From NCBI GenBank assembly GCA_016860845.1, contig BOKF01000035.1, positions 1-64,000 of the forward strand: DNA of 64,000 bases. The letters run 5' to 3'. The stretch comes from Chloroflexota bacterium (GTDB taxonomy: Bacteria > Chloroflexota > Anaerolineae > 4572-78 > J111). Positions 16,176 to 24,454 of this stretch are shown here, one piece after another. Position numbers and translations under genes: made by a program. Positions within the stretch are counted from its first letter, which is position 1. Each line of letters opens with the position of its first letter. The notes under the pieces are model-generated. The model was not told the DNA's origin and did not search any database. It saw only the letters and a list, made by a program, of their open reading frames with translations.

Positions 16176-17904
16176 GTAATACTATATGCGATGGATAACG
16201 ACTATCGTGAAAAACTGTCTGGGTAGCGACAAACCAATCGCCCGGAGTTGTCTCGACAAGGGGTTTGCCGCTGTTGCTGTTCCGGTCAAAGGCCGGGAAA
16301 TTAGAACTGGAAATTTCGACGCGGATTTGATGGCCGGCCTTAAACACATTGGCGGTTGAGCCAACCAAAATATGATACTCGTAAACTCGATCCGGCTCGA
16401 TAGGCGTGGGCTGCTCCAGCGACTCGCGGAAGCGGGCGCGCAGGATACCTTCTCCCACGTTGATCGCCATGCCATAAGGGTGGACATCTACCAGTTTGGC
16501 CGTAAAATCGGTATCTACGGCAGTGGAGGCGGCATAAAGGGTGACAGTGACCGTACCCACTACTTCGACATCTTCCACCAGCGGCTCGGTGGTGTAAACC
16601 AGCACCTCGTTGCGCATCTCCTGCGGCCGCTGATCAAATGCGCCCATTGGGGTGAGCGTGTCCACACAGCAGCTATGGCCGCCGACGCTCATGACCGGGT
16701 TGCGGGGATCGTAAGTAAAAACGTCGGGCAGTTCGTCGCCGGGGCTGGCCTGATCCAGCCGGCCGTCGCCATTCAACGAGTTAGCCCGCCCGTCCGAATG
16801 TAAGTAGAACCGGGTCATTTTGGCTCGTTTCAGCGGCCACTCGTTTTCAAAGCGCCACTTGTTCTCGCCCATAATGAACAGGGCAACCGGCGGCTCCTGG
16901 TCCAGTTGGTTGGACTCGCCGCGCAGATGTTTGTCCAGCCAGAGAATCTGGAGAGCATCCATGCTGTTGCGGCCCACCTCGCCAAAATCAACCTCGCCGA
17001 CCTGATGCCGCCAGGGCATGTGATACCAGGGGCCAATCACCAATTTTTGGTTTTGCCGGGCCTGTTCGCTGCCGGCTTGAGCCTGCAGGCCGGTAAAGTT
17101 CTCCAGCGTGCCTTCCAGGAAGATGTCGTACCAACCGGCGAGGTGCAGCGCCGGCAGGGTGACCTTCTCGTAGCGCGAGCGGATGGTCCACTGCTTCCAG
17201 TAATCGTCGTAGGTGTCGTGCCTGAGCCAGTCGTAGTAGTAGGGGGCCAGCCCTTCCTGGCTGATGAAGGGATAAAAATGGGGTGGTATCCAGTAATTCG
17301 CCCAGGCATTGCCAAACGCCCCGGCGATATTACCTTCAAGCTGGTAATCTTGCCAGCGGTGCGCCGTATCCTGCGCCAAAAAGTTTGCCCACGATTGGGT
17401 AAAGGCATGGTGCAGCGCCCCGCCGCGATAGGTCCAGCCCTCATAATAATCGGACCCGGTCAGGGCGGGCATAATCGTGGTCAAGCCGGGTGGCTGGTGG
17501 ACCGCACCTAAGAGTTGCGTCGCTCCTCCATAAGAAAAGCCGTACATGCCCACCTTACCATTGCTGCCCGGCAGTCCCGCCGCCCAAACGATGGTATCGT
17601 AGCTGTCCTGTTCTTCATGCTTAAAGGGATACCACTCGCCTTCGGAAGACCAGCGGCCCCGGCAATCCTGGGTTACGACCAGGTAACCGTAGCGAGCATA
17701 CCAACTGGGGTGAGCATAACATAGATTTTCAGATTGGACTTTATCGTAGGGCTGGCGAATCAGCAACACCGGCCAGGGGCCGTCCCCCTTAGGCCGGTAA
17801 ATATCGGCGTACAGCAGCGTGCCGTCCCGCATGCGAGCCGGCACATTCCGCTGGGCGATTACCTCACGAAATCTTGCGGGGGAATCTTGCCAGGGTAGAG
17901 GCAT
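16156..17904 (-). CDS. CocE/NonD family hydrolase (X-Pro dipeptidyl-peptidase S15 type)
   Basis: The 582-residue protein has an N-terminal alpha/beta hydrolase domain with nucleophile motif YGFSYGGA (Ser about residue 125), DCRGRWSSEGEW and LLIRQPYDK. A C-terminal jelly-roll domain carries VTVTLYAASTAVDTDFTAKLVDVHP and VRVEISSSNFPAFDRN, as in cocaine esterase and glutaryl acylase relatives. It hydrolyses an ester or amide. No signal peptide is visible, so it acts in the cytoplasm. It sits between the binding-protein gene and livG of the same cluster, which suggests it processes the imported compound. Confidence 0.93.
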   Translation of the reverse strand: MPLPWQDSPARFREVIAQRNVPARMRDGTLLYADIYRPKGDGPWPVLLIRQPYDKVQSENLCYAHPSWYARYGYLVVTQDCRGRWSSEGEWYPFKHEEQDSYDTIVWAAGLPGSNGKVGMYGFSYGGATQLLGAVHQPPGLTTIMPALTGSDYYEGWTYRGGALHHAFTQSWANFLAQDTAHRWQDYQLEGNIAGAFGNAWANYWIPPHFYPFISQEGLAPYYYDWLRHDTYDDYWKQWTIRSRYEKVTLPALHLAGWYDIFLEGTLENFTGLQAQAGSEQARQNQKLVIGPWYHMPWRHQVGEVDFGEVGRNSMDALQILWLDKHLRGESNQLDQEPPVALFIMGENKWRFENEWPLKRAKMTRFYLHSDGRANSLNGDGRLDQASPGDELPDVFTYDPRNPVMSVGGHSCCVDTLTPMGAFDQRPQEMRNEVLVYTTEPLVEDVEVVGTVTVTLYAASTAVDTDFTAKLVDVHPYGMAINVGEGILRARFRESLEQPTPIEPDRVYEYHILVGSTANVFKAGHQIRVEISSSNFPAFDRNSNSGKPLVETTPGDWFVATQTVFHDSRYPSHIVLPVVSSQ

Positions 17905-17928
17905 TGCAGATTATCTCCAAAATTATCC

Positions 17929-18030
17929 CATGTCATTCTGAGGCCGTAGGCCGAAGAATCCCTATAGTCTTGGCTTTAACGACAAGGTTCGGGGGATTCT
18001 TCGCTCCCTGCGGTCGCTCAGAATGACATG
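17929..18030. repeat. TGTCATTCTGAG-type inverted repeat element, copy 1
   Basis: CATGTCATTCTGAG (17929-17942) is inverted perfectly at 18017-18030, with the inner GAAGAATCC/GGATTCTTC arms also complementary. It fills the gap between the S15 hydrolase and the binding-protein gene. Two relatives lie at 32557-32696 and 36833-36963. Confidence 0.85.
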
Positions 18031-18061
18031 AGTTACCATTAACTCAGACTATTAACTCGCT

Positions 18062-19381
18062 TTACGCGAACCAGGGTGGCAGTTGAAACTCACTGGTGGT
18101 GTAAGGCGCTGGCGAAATGATTTTATGCTCGCCGTTCTGAATTTGCACGATGATGTGCGGCTGTCCCAAAGAAGGATCAGTCGTCTGGCCAGGGTAAGCC
18201 AACCCGGCGTGGTTTTCAAACGAGATGCTGCCGGTTGTACCGCGATGGATGAGGCGCTCGGTCATCGCCGCCACACGCCGGTAGTTCTTCGCATCACCCG
18301 CCAAGGCGACCGACTTGGCCCAGACCATGGTGGTATCATACACACCGCCGGCGTTGGCCCAACCCGGCGCTTGACCAAACTTGGCTTCATATCTGGCTCG
18401 GAAATCATTGCCAATTTTATCGGACAGCAGCCCCAGGACCGTCGCCCAGATGATACCATTAGCAGCTTCACCGGCCAAGTCCAGAAATTCGGGCACTGAG
18501 GGGCCATATTGCTGGTAAACCAGGCAGGGGATGGGATCGGCGGCAAGCTGTTGGGCCATAGCTGCATCATCAGCCGGGTTGTAGTCAGAAGAGAAAAGGA
18601 CACTGGGCGGATTATCGCGCACGGTAGAGAGCACGGGGCCCCAATCCGAGGTGTTACCAGCACTGACCGTCTCCTTGCCGATCACCTCCCAACCTAACTT
18701 GGTGATCGCTTCTTCAAACGAATTGGCAATAACGGTTCCGTAAGGGTCATCGGCAGCCAGGATAAAAGCTGTTTTGCCGGCGGGCAGTTCGTATTTGCCG
18801 TCCGCGACCAATTGGTCCAGCCAGAGCGCAAAGCCGCCGCCATACCAGATCTCGGCCGGATCGCACTGGAAGATTCCCCAGTTCCTAGCCGGGTCGCTTT
18901 GATAGCGCTCGATCCAGGCAATTTGGGTATTGACGTTGTAGTACAGCCGTTCAGCATCGGCGACAATATCAAACTCAGGACCGGTCGCCAGGTGATAACC
19001 GGAGATGATCACGTCGGGTTCTTCCACTTCCACCGCCCGTTGAAAAGCGGTGGTAATATCGTCGGTGAGGGAGTCGACATCGTCAATCTCGATATACTCC
19101 AGGGGACTGCCTAACAAGCCGCCCATCTCGTTGATTTCGTCAATCGCCATCACCAGGCCGTTGCGCATCTCCTCCCCGTCAGCGGCAATGAAGCCGCTGA
19201 GCGGAAAAATGCCCACCACCCGGATCGGCTCGCCGGTAGGCTCGATGGGTTCAAGGGTTGAGGTTGGGGCCGGATCTTGGGCTGCCGCGATTTGAGGCAA
19301 AGCCGCACTGACCAGAACACCGCCAGCGCCAACCGCCACCCCCTTCAATAAATCGCGACGTGAAACTTTCTTGTCAAACAT
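18062..19381 (-). CDS. Branched-chain amino acid-type binding protein with Tat signal, transporter 1
   Basis: The 439-residue protein has a twin-arginine signal (VSRRDLLKG at about residues 6-14) and an AAA-type cleavage region, so it is exported folded. The mature part is a type I binding fold: IRVVGIFPLSGFIAADGEEM, LVMAIDEINEMGGLLG, DPYGTVIANSFEEAI and FSSDYNPADDAAMAQQL. AAGGAGG lies 7 bases before the ATG. It is the receptor for the transporter encoded downstream (S15 hydrolase, livG, livF, livH, livM). A palindromic hairpin and a TTGCTT-17-TATTGT promoter lie upstream. Confidence 0.93.
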   Translation of the reverse strand: MFDKKVSRRDLLKGVAVGAGGVLVSAALPQIAAAQDPAPTSTLEPIEPTGEPIRVVGIFPLSGFIAADGEEMRNGLVMAIDEINEMGGLLGSPLEYIEIDDVDSLTDDITTAFQRAVEVEEPDVIISGYHLATGPEFDIVADAERLYYNVNTQIAWIERYQSDPARNWGIFQCDPAEIWYGGGFALWLDQLVADGKYELPAGKTAFILAADDPYGTVIANSFEEAITKLGWEVIGKETVSAGNTSDWGPVLSTVRDNPPSVLFSSDYNPADDAAMAQQLAADPIPCLVYQQYGPSVPEFLDLAGEAANGIIWATVLGLLSDKIGNDFRARYEAKFGQAPGWANAGGVYDTTMVWAKSVALAGDAKNYRRVAAMTERLIHRGTTGSISFENHAGLAYPGQTTDPSLGQPHIIVQIQNGEHKIISPAPYTTSEFQLPPWFA

Positions 19382-19401
19382 GTTGCTTTCCTCCTTATGT
19401 T

Positions 19402-19430
19402 ACAATAAAAGTTTGATAAAAATTAAGCAA
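19402..19430 (-). promoter_or_regulatory. Candidate promoter for the Tat binding protein operon
   Basis: TTGCTT (19425-19430) and TATTGT (19402-19407) on the minus strand are 17 bases apart. They directly follow the palindrome at 19431-19461 and precede the ribosome site. Confidence 0.45.
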
Positions 19431-19461
19431 GACCCTAAAGGTCTTAAAGACCTTTAGGGTC
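19431..19461. repeat. GACCCTAAAGGTCTT palindrome
   Basis: A 31-base inverted repeat (GACCCTAAAGGTCT ... AGACCTTTAGGGTC) lies between the Gfo/Idh/MocA gene at 19473 and the binding-protein gene. On the minus strand a loose T-rich stretch follows, so it could end transcription from upstream. It also resembles dispersed repeats. Confidence 0.7.
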
Positions 19462-19472
19462 AAAAAACACGC

Positions 19473-20498
19473 TTAATCAAGCTGCACCTTAACCGGCTGG
19501 CCTCCTTTGGCAATGGAGGCATCAATCGCGTAACAAACGGCCATAGATTTATAACTATCATAAATGGAGGCGTGTGACTCGACGTTGTTCTCGATACACT
19601 CCATGAAGTGGGCGATTTCGGGGATAAAAGGATGGTGAGACACATCGCCGCTATCCGGCTTAACGGTTGGGAAGGACCAGTAGCCGAGCGAGCCGGGGTA
19701 ATGCTTGGAAGAATGGACTTCGTTGTTGCGGATGGAGCCTTCGGTGCCAAACAACTGGCAGTTGAAAATATAAGGCGTTTCGCCGTCAATCACGCTGGAA
19801 ATCTTGCCCACCGCGCCGTTAGCAAAGCGAACCGAAGCGACGGCCACCGGGTCATACTCAAAATCCATATTCAGCTTCGGGCCGGCGGCAAAAGCAGTCA
19901 CCTCGACAATTTCGCCGCCCAAAAAGCGCACAATGTCCACCGCATGGCAGCCCGCCACGACAAAGGAACTGCCGCCATGCTTCTTGGTAATGTAGTAGGG
20001 ATAGCCGGGGTAAATTTTCTTCATCGGGTGCCAGTAGTCGGCTTCGGCGTAGATCAGATCGCCCAGGATTCCCTCTTTGATCAACTGCTTCACCGTCTCA
20101 AACTGGGGATTCCAACGGAGCACAAAACTGGAAACCGTTTTCACCCCGGCCTTGGCTACGGCGTCGCGGATTTTGGCCGTGTCGTTTTGGGACAGGCCAA
20201 CTGGTTTCTCCAAGACCACATGCCGGCCCGTTTGCGCCGCCCGAACGGCATGCTCAGCCCGCATGTCGGGATGGGTGCAGGAGACGACGATGTTGATGCG
20301 GTCGTCTTTGAAGAAGTCATCTACTGACTCATATTCCCTGGCCTCCACCCCGTGCGATTGCAGCAGGCGCGTGGCCTTGCCCGGAGTTTTGTTGTAAATA
20401 CCGACAACTTCGGTCAGGGGATGATCCCGGAAAGCTTTGACATACTCTCCGGCCACCCAGCCCGCACCCAGAATACCAACCCCATATTTTTTGTTCAT
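19473..20498 (-). CDS. Gfo/Idh/MocA family oxidoreductase (1 of 6)
   Basis: The 341-residue NAD(P)-dependent dehydrogenase has an N-terminal Rossmann domain (GILGAGWVAGEY) and the family's catalytic lysine motif EKPVGLS. The C-terminal alpha/beta domain includes GGSSFVVAGCHAVDIVRFLGG with the conserved Asp/His-type positions. The family oxidises or reduces sugars, inositols or sugar acids. It lies downstream of a second copy (20603-21604), and the two may act in sequence on related sugars. Confidence 0.93.
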   Translation of the reverse strand: MNKKYGVGILGAGWVAGEYVKAFRDHPLTEVVGIYNKTPGKATRLLQSHGVEAREYESVDDFFKDDRINIVVSCTHPDMRAEHAVRAAQTGRHVVLEKPVGLSQNDTAKIRDAVAKAGVKTVSSFVLRWNPQFETVKQLIKEGILGDLIYAEADYWHPMKKIYPGYPYYITKKHGGSSFVVAGCHAVDIVRFLGGEIVEVTAFAAGPKLNMDFEYDPVAVASVRFANGAVGKISSVIDGETPYIFNCQLFGTEGSIRNNEVHSSKHYPGSLGYWSFPTVKPDSGDVSHHPFIPEIAHFMECIENNVESHASIYDSYKSMAVCYAIDASIAKGGQPVKVQLD

Positions 20499-20520
20499 CT
20501 TTGAATCTCCTTTGAAAATA

Positions 20521-20551
20521 GTAGACGGTAAACGGTAGACAGTAGACAGGG
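20521..20551. repeat. GTAGAC-type heptamer repeat, copy 2
   Basis: The block reads GTAGACGGTAAACGGTAGAC plus AGTAGACAGG. A TTGCTACTCTGCTACCTG-like tail follows, which is shared in part with the copy at 24400-24431. Confidence 0.65.
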
Positions 20552-20602
20552 AAAGGATCGACTCCTGTTACCTTGCTACTCTGCTACCTGTTACATCTTT
20601 AC

Positions 20603-21604
20603 TTAAAATTCAACTATCCGGTTTTCTTTGGCTGAAAGTTCGGCCATTTTCATGGCATGGACCACCGCTTTGGACTCCTGCGGCGTGATCACACTGGGCT
20701 GTTTGCCGGCGGCGATACACTTCAGGAAGTAATCAAACTCTTCCTTGAGGTAGCCGCGCCGCATGCCATGCACCTTGGGCCAGTAGGTTGACTGCGGATA
20801 GCTCAGCCCTTTTTTGGTCAAAAGGGTATAGTGGTTGCCGGAGTTGTCAATGTAAATGGCTCCCTCCGTCCCGACAATCTCCATCTGGGCGTGAATGGCA
20901 AACGGTACGTTTTCCGGCAGGCACCACACATTTTCGATGACGGCAATCGCCCCACTGTCGAGCCGGAACATGGCCCAGCCCAGATCATCGTTGGGCAAAT
21001 GCGGCCGGGTATTGAGGCTTTGGGCATAGACCGTCTTTGGCTTGGCCCCGCTGTACCAGAACATCAAATCAAGGTCGTGGACGCCGTCGCCAAACAAAGC
21101 GCTGATCTTGTGCAGATGGCTTTCAGTGATCCATGAGGCAAGGTTGCGCCGGGCATGCATGGTCAGGATTTGGCCGATTTGCCCGGCATCAATTTCTTCT
21201 TTGGCCAGGGCATAAACCGTATCAAAGCGGCAGATATGGCCGACCATAAAGCACTTATCGCTCTGCTCTACCGCAGCAATAATCTGATCGCACGCTTCGA
21301 CGCTATCGGCCATCGGCTTTTCCAGGAAGACATGTTTGCCCGCCTGCAAAGCGTCCACGGTCGGCTGGACGTGGTCGCCAACATGGGTCACCACCGTGAC
21401 CATGTCAATCTCTGGATCGGCCAGCAAATCTTGATAGTTGGTGTAACTCTTGGGAACCTGATATTTTTCCGCCACCTCTTTGACCCGCTCAGACCGGCGG
21501 GTGCAAACGGCAGTTACTTCGGCCATAGGCAATTGCTGCAAAGCATCCACATGGTGCTCGCCAAACCAGCCTAAGCCGATAACGCCACATCTGATCTTAT
21601 CCAT
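20603..21604 (-). CDS. Gfo/Idh/MocA family oxidoreductase (2 of 6)
   Basis: I start at ATG 21604, preceded by AAAGG at 7 bases, not at the longer TTG frame to 21628. The 333-residue protein has GVIGLGWFGEHH, a DMVTVVTHVGDH block, EKPMADS as the catalytic lysine motif, and DGVHDLDLMFWYSG in the C-terminal domain. It is an NAD(P)-dependent dehydrogenase of unknown polyol or sugar substrate. A strong promoter (21844-21873) gives it a leader of about 230 nt. Confidence 0.92.
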   Translation of the reverse strand: MDKIRCGVIGLGWFGEHHVDALQQLPMAEVTAVCTRRSERVKEVAEKYQVPKSYTNYQDLLADPEIDMVTVVTHVGDHVQPTVDALQAGKHVFLEKPMADSVEACDQIIAAVEQSDKCFMVGHICRFDTVYALAKEEIDAGQIGQILTMHARRNLASWITESHLHKISALFGDGVHDLDLMFWYSGAKPKTVYAQSLNTRPHLPNDDLGWAMFRLDSGAIAVIENVWCLPENVPFAIHAQMEIVGTEGAIYIDNSGNHYTLLTKKGLSYPQSTYWPKVHGMRRGYLKEEFDYFLKCIAAGKQPSVITPQESKAVVHAMKMAELSAKENRIVEF

Positions 21605-21843
21605 TTGTTCGCCTTTGAACCTCCTCAATCATAAATTTATTAGAGGATATGAATTTGTATCAAAAGGCGGGGAGCAGAAAAACAACAGAGGTAATGAAAG
21701 TGCCGCGAGGAAGGCCCCCCTAATACACTATTGTTTAAATTACTCTATCGAGTCACTTTTTTGAGGAAGTATTAGAGGTTTGGCAGCGCCCTCTAACACC
21801 GCTGGAGTGGGGATATTTTACTTACTTTCTGTCTGTAAGAAAA

Positions 21844-21873
21844 AATATACCACACTCCCCTTGACCCTGTCAA
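21844..21873 (-). promoter_or_regulatory. Strong promoter overlapping the dapA-like stop codon
   Basis: TTGACA (21868-21873) and TATATT (21844-21849) are 18 bases apart on the minus strand. The TGA stop of the DapA-like gene is part of the -35 box. It would transcribe the two Gfo/Idh/MocA genes with a leader of about 230 nt that includes short hairpins. Confidence 0.7.
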
Positions 21874-22817
21874 ATATAATTCTTTACCGGAGCCAGCAAG
21901 CCGGCTTTTTCCACGGCCTGATAAGCAGCCTCTTTTTCGGCGTCCCACAATGACAAAAACGGCGGGCGGACATAGGTCAGCTCTGGCGCCAGCAGACCCA
22001 TATGGACCAGGGCCACTTTGCAGCGCGCCCGGTAATCGCCAATTGGCTGGCCGTAGATGTAATCGCAGAAGCCCTGTACCCGCTCTTGCATCGCTGCCGC
22101 CTCCGCAAAATCCCGGCGGGCTACGGCATTGAGCATTTCGACCAACAAGCCAACCCCCACCGCGCCATAACCCAGCAAACCGCCGCTCGCGCCCAATAAA
22201 AAGCTCTCCAGTAGGAAGTTGTCGTTGCCCGTCAGCAAGGTAATGGGGTGGTCGGCCGCCCGGATCACGTCGCGGGTCTTGACAAAACGCTCGGCATCAA
22301 AAGAAGCATCTTTCAAGCCAATGATCTGGGGGAGACGCAGCACCTCGGCCAGCGCGTGGGCCGGGTAGTTGACCCCGCCAAAGATGGGGCCGAGCTGGAA
22401 CACAATTAACGGCAGGCCGGAAGCATCGGCGATAGCCCGGTGGTAATTGACCATAATCTTGGGGTCAAGCGGGTCATTGATAAACGCGGGCGTTGGGAAG
22501 ACCAGCAGGGCGTCCGCGCCGGCTTCGCGGGCAGCCCTGGCATTGGCCGCCGCAAAAATAGTGCTCGGCCCGCCGACGCCGGCCACGACAAAACAGCGCC
22601 CAGCGGCCACCTCACGGGTGACCCGGATAACTTCGCGGCGCTCATCGGGGGTCAGGTAAGGCCCTTCGCCGGTATCTACGTTGACCGCCAGGCCCACCGG
22701 CCCCTGGGAGATAACCCATTCCAGGTAGCGCCGGTAGGCCGCGAAGTCAAGCGAATAATCCTGGCGCATCGGAACAATGACCGCGGGGATAATGCCATTT
22801 AAGTTTAGTGTGCTCAT
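21870..22817 (-). CDS. Dihydrodipicolinate synthase family aldolase/lyase (DapA-like)
   Basis: The 315-residue TIM barrel carries the Schiff-base lysine in IIGLKDAS and the GVGG and TGNDNF loops of the DapA/NanA family. The position of the usual catalytic tyrosine (PYY in DapA) reads FPTPAF, so phenylalanine probably replaces it. That argues against lysine biosynthesis and for another pyruvate- or keto-acid-dependent aldolase or dehydratase. AAAGGAG lies before the ATG. It follows the sugar isomerase-like gene, which fits sugar-acid cleavage. Confidence 0.9.
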   Translation of the reverse strand: MSTLNLNGIIPAVIVPMRQDYSLDFAAYRRYLEWVISQGPVGLAVNVDTGEGPYLTPDERREVIRVTREVAAGRCFVVAGVGGPSTIFAAANARAAREAGADALLVFPTPAFINDPLDPKIMVNYHRAIADASGLPLIVFQLGPIFGGVNYPAHALAEVLRLPQIIGLKDASFDAERFVKTRDVIRAADHPITLLTGNDNFLLESFLLGASGGLLGYGAVGVGLLVEMLNAVARRDFAEAAAMQERVQGFCDYIYGQPIGDYRARCKVALVHMGLLAPELTYVRPPFLSLWDAEKEAAYQAVEKAGLLAPVKNYI

Positions 22818-22868
22818 CCTTGCTCCTTTCGTGTTCTATAAACTCAGAAATGTGCGCTTTAACATACT

Positions 22869-23765
22869 TCAAGTATCAGCCCTGAATTTTAATTCGGGGC
22901 GAACTTCAGTTGCTTCAATCAGTTGCCGCAACAGGGCCAACTCGGTGCGAGCCACTTGCACCTTGGGCCGCAGGTGTGTCTCTACTGAAATGTAACCCGT
23001 ATAGCCGTCCCGGGCCAGGGCCTGAATTTGTCTAGCCCAGTCAATTTGACCATGTAAAGCATAGCGCCGTTGGCCGTGCTGGTCTGTTTCCGCATCTTTG
23101 AAATGGACGTGACGCACCCAGGGCTTGACCGCCTGGTAGCCGTCGGGATAAGGCGTATCGCCGGCCATGAAGGCATTGCCAGGGTCCCAGTTGACGCCCA
23201 GGCTGGAATGATTGATCGCCTCCATCATTGCGGCCGTGCGCTGCCCGGTATCGGCCCAAAACTCGTCTTCAACCTCAACCGCCAGTTGGATACCGGCCTC
23301 GGCGGCCTGCTCGGCGGCGCTGTAGAGGAGTTCCAACACTTCGTCGGGGGCCGGGCCGGGCGGGAGGCCGCCGCGATGGAAGCCGAAGGTCAAAATGAGT
23401 TTGACCCCCAACGACTTGGCAAATTCGAGCGAAGCGGGCAGCAGTTCGTCGTGATGGTACTTGACTTCATCCTTGAGGCTGCGCCGGCGCTGGAACAGGC
23501 CCTGATCCAGCCAGGCCAGCGACGCCTCTTCCCGCCGGCCAAGCGGGTACGGAATTTTGAACAGCCCCGGCGAAATGGCGATGATCCTGGCCTCGTGGAC
23601 AGCCAAGATATCCCCCAGCCGCTCCACCTGGTAGGCCGACAGATTGGGCACGCGGTCGGTGTAGAAACCGCGCAGCTCAAAGTCGCGAATCCCCCACTCG
23701 ACGCTCAGCTCAATGGCGGTTTCCGGGTCGGCGCTGATTTCGTCGGTAACGATGCTGATTTTCAT
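22869..23765 (-). CDS. Sugar phosphate isomerase/epimerase-like TIM barrel
   Basis: The 298-residue protein belongs to the xylose isomerase-like TIM barrel (AP endonuclease 2) superfamily. It begins MKISIVTDEISADPETAI and carries the metal-ligand blocks AVEVEDEFW, LGVNWDPGNA, RHVHFKDA and GYISVETH. It probably isomerises or epimerises a sugar, with a divalent metal. Its ATG overlaps the end of the isochorismatase-like gene by four bases (23762-23765), so these two are coupled. Confidence 0.92.
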   Translation of the reverse strand: MKISIVTDEISADPETAIELSVEWGIRDFELRGFYTDRVPNLSAYQVERLGDILAVHEARIIAISPGLFKIPYPLGRREEASLAWLDQGLFQRRRSLKDEVKYHHDELLPASLEFAKSLGVKLILTFGFHRGGLPPGPAPDEVLELLYSAAEQAAEAGIQLAVEVEDEFWADTGQRTAAMMEAINHSSLGVNWDPGNAFMAGDTPYPDGYQAVKPWVRHVHFKDAETDQHGQRRYALHGQIDWARQIQALARDGYTGYISVETHLRPKVQVARTELALLRQLIEATEVRPELKFRADT

Positions 23766-24382
23766 GATCTAGCCAAAGCCTCCAGCACCTCATCGGTCGT
23801 CAACACCCAGCCAAACTTGAGCGCAAAGTTCTTAAGCGTGGCGGTATGCAGGTCTGGAATGTAGGATGAGACAGCATCGGAGACAAGGGTGGTTTTGTAG
23901 CTGTAGTGAAACGCCTCGCGCCCGGTCTCCTCCACGCAGATTTGGGTTACGGTGCCGGTAATAATGAGCGATTCGACTCCCAGTGAGTGCAGCGTGTCGT
24001 CGAGGTTGGTGCTGTGGAACGCGCCATAGCCGTACTTGTCCACGATGTAATCGCCCGGCTGGGGATAGATTTCGTCAATCACGTCGGCACAATCAAGCGT
24101 ACGGTCCACATCGGCGTAGGTGCGCTGGTGGCCGCGCTGGCAGGCCAGCACCGGCGGCTCCAGTTGGGGCGACCATTCCCACATGAGCGTCCGTTTTGGC
24201 CCGGCCATGAAGCGGGTGTAGATGACCGGCAGGCCGGCCTGGCGGCAGAAGGCGATGAGACGCTGGTGCTGCGGGATGGTCTGGCGGGCATCCGGCACTT
24301 CCAGGGGCGCACCCTCACGCACAAAGTCGTTTTGCATATCTACGATGACCAGCGCCGGGTTGCGCCATTGATCTACGGGCAT
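23762..24382 (-). CDS. Isochorismatase-like cysteine hydrolase
   Basis: The 206-residue protein shows the family's triad: Asp15 in VIVDMQNDF, Lys in DKYGYGAFHST and Cys in TQICVEET. The family hydrolyses amides such as nicotinamide, ureidoacrylate or biuret-type compounds, as well as enol ethers. It lies between the luciferase-like monooxygenase gene and the sugar isomerase-like gene and overlaps the latter. With an amide-type transporter just upstream, an amidase role is the likely reading. Confidence 0.92.
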   Translation of the reverse strand: MPVDQWRNPALVIVDMQNDFVREGAPLEVPDARQTIPQHQRLIAFCRQAGLPVIYTRFMAGPKRTLMWEWSPQLEPPVLACQRGHQRTYADVDRTLDCADVIDEIYPQPGDYIVDKYGYGAFHSTNLDDTLHSLGVESLIITGTVTQICVEETGREAFHYSYKTTLVSDAVSSYIPDLHTATLKNFALKFGWVLTTDEVLEALARS

Positions 24383-24399
24383 GTCGTCTCCTTCGAAAA

Positions 24400-24431
24400 T
24401 AGTAGACAGTAGATGGTAGACAGTAGACAGG
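24400..24431. repeat. GTAGAC-type heptamer repeat, copy 3
   Basis: TAGTAGACAGTAGATGGTAG and ACAGTAGACAGG repeat the block of 20521-20551, again with a TTTGCTACCCTGCGACCTG-like tail running into the end of the monooxygenase gene. Confidence 0.65.
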
Positions 24432-24454
24432 AATTTTACATCCCTACGACTTTG

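Noticed and set aside
20521..24431. GTAGAC repeats considered as a CRISPR-like array
   Set aside because: Units are 7-10 bases and directly adjacent, with no constant repeat-spacer pattern and no cas genes.
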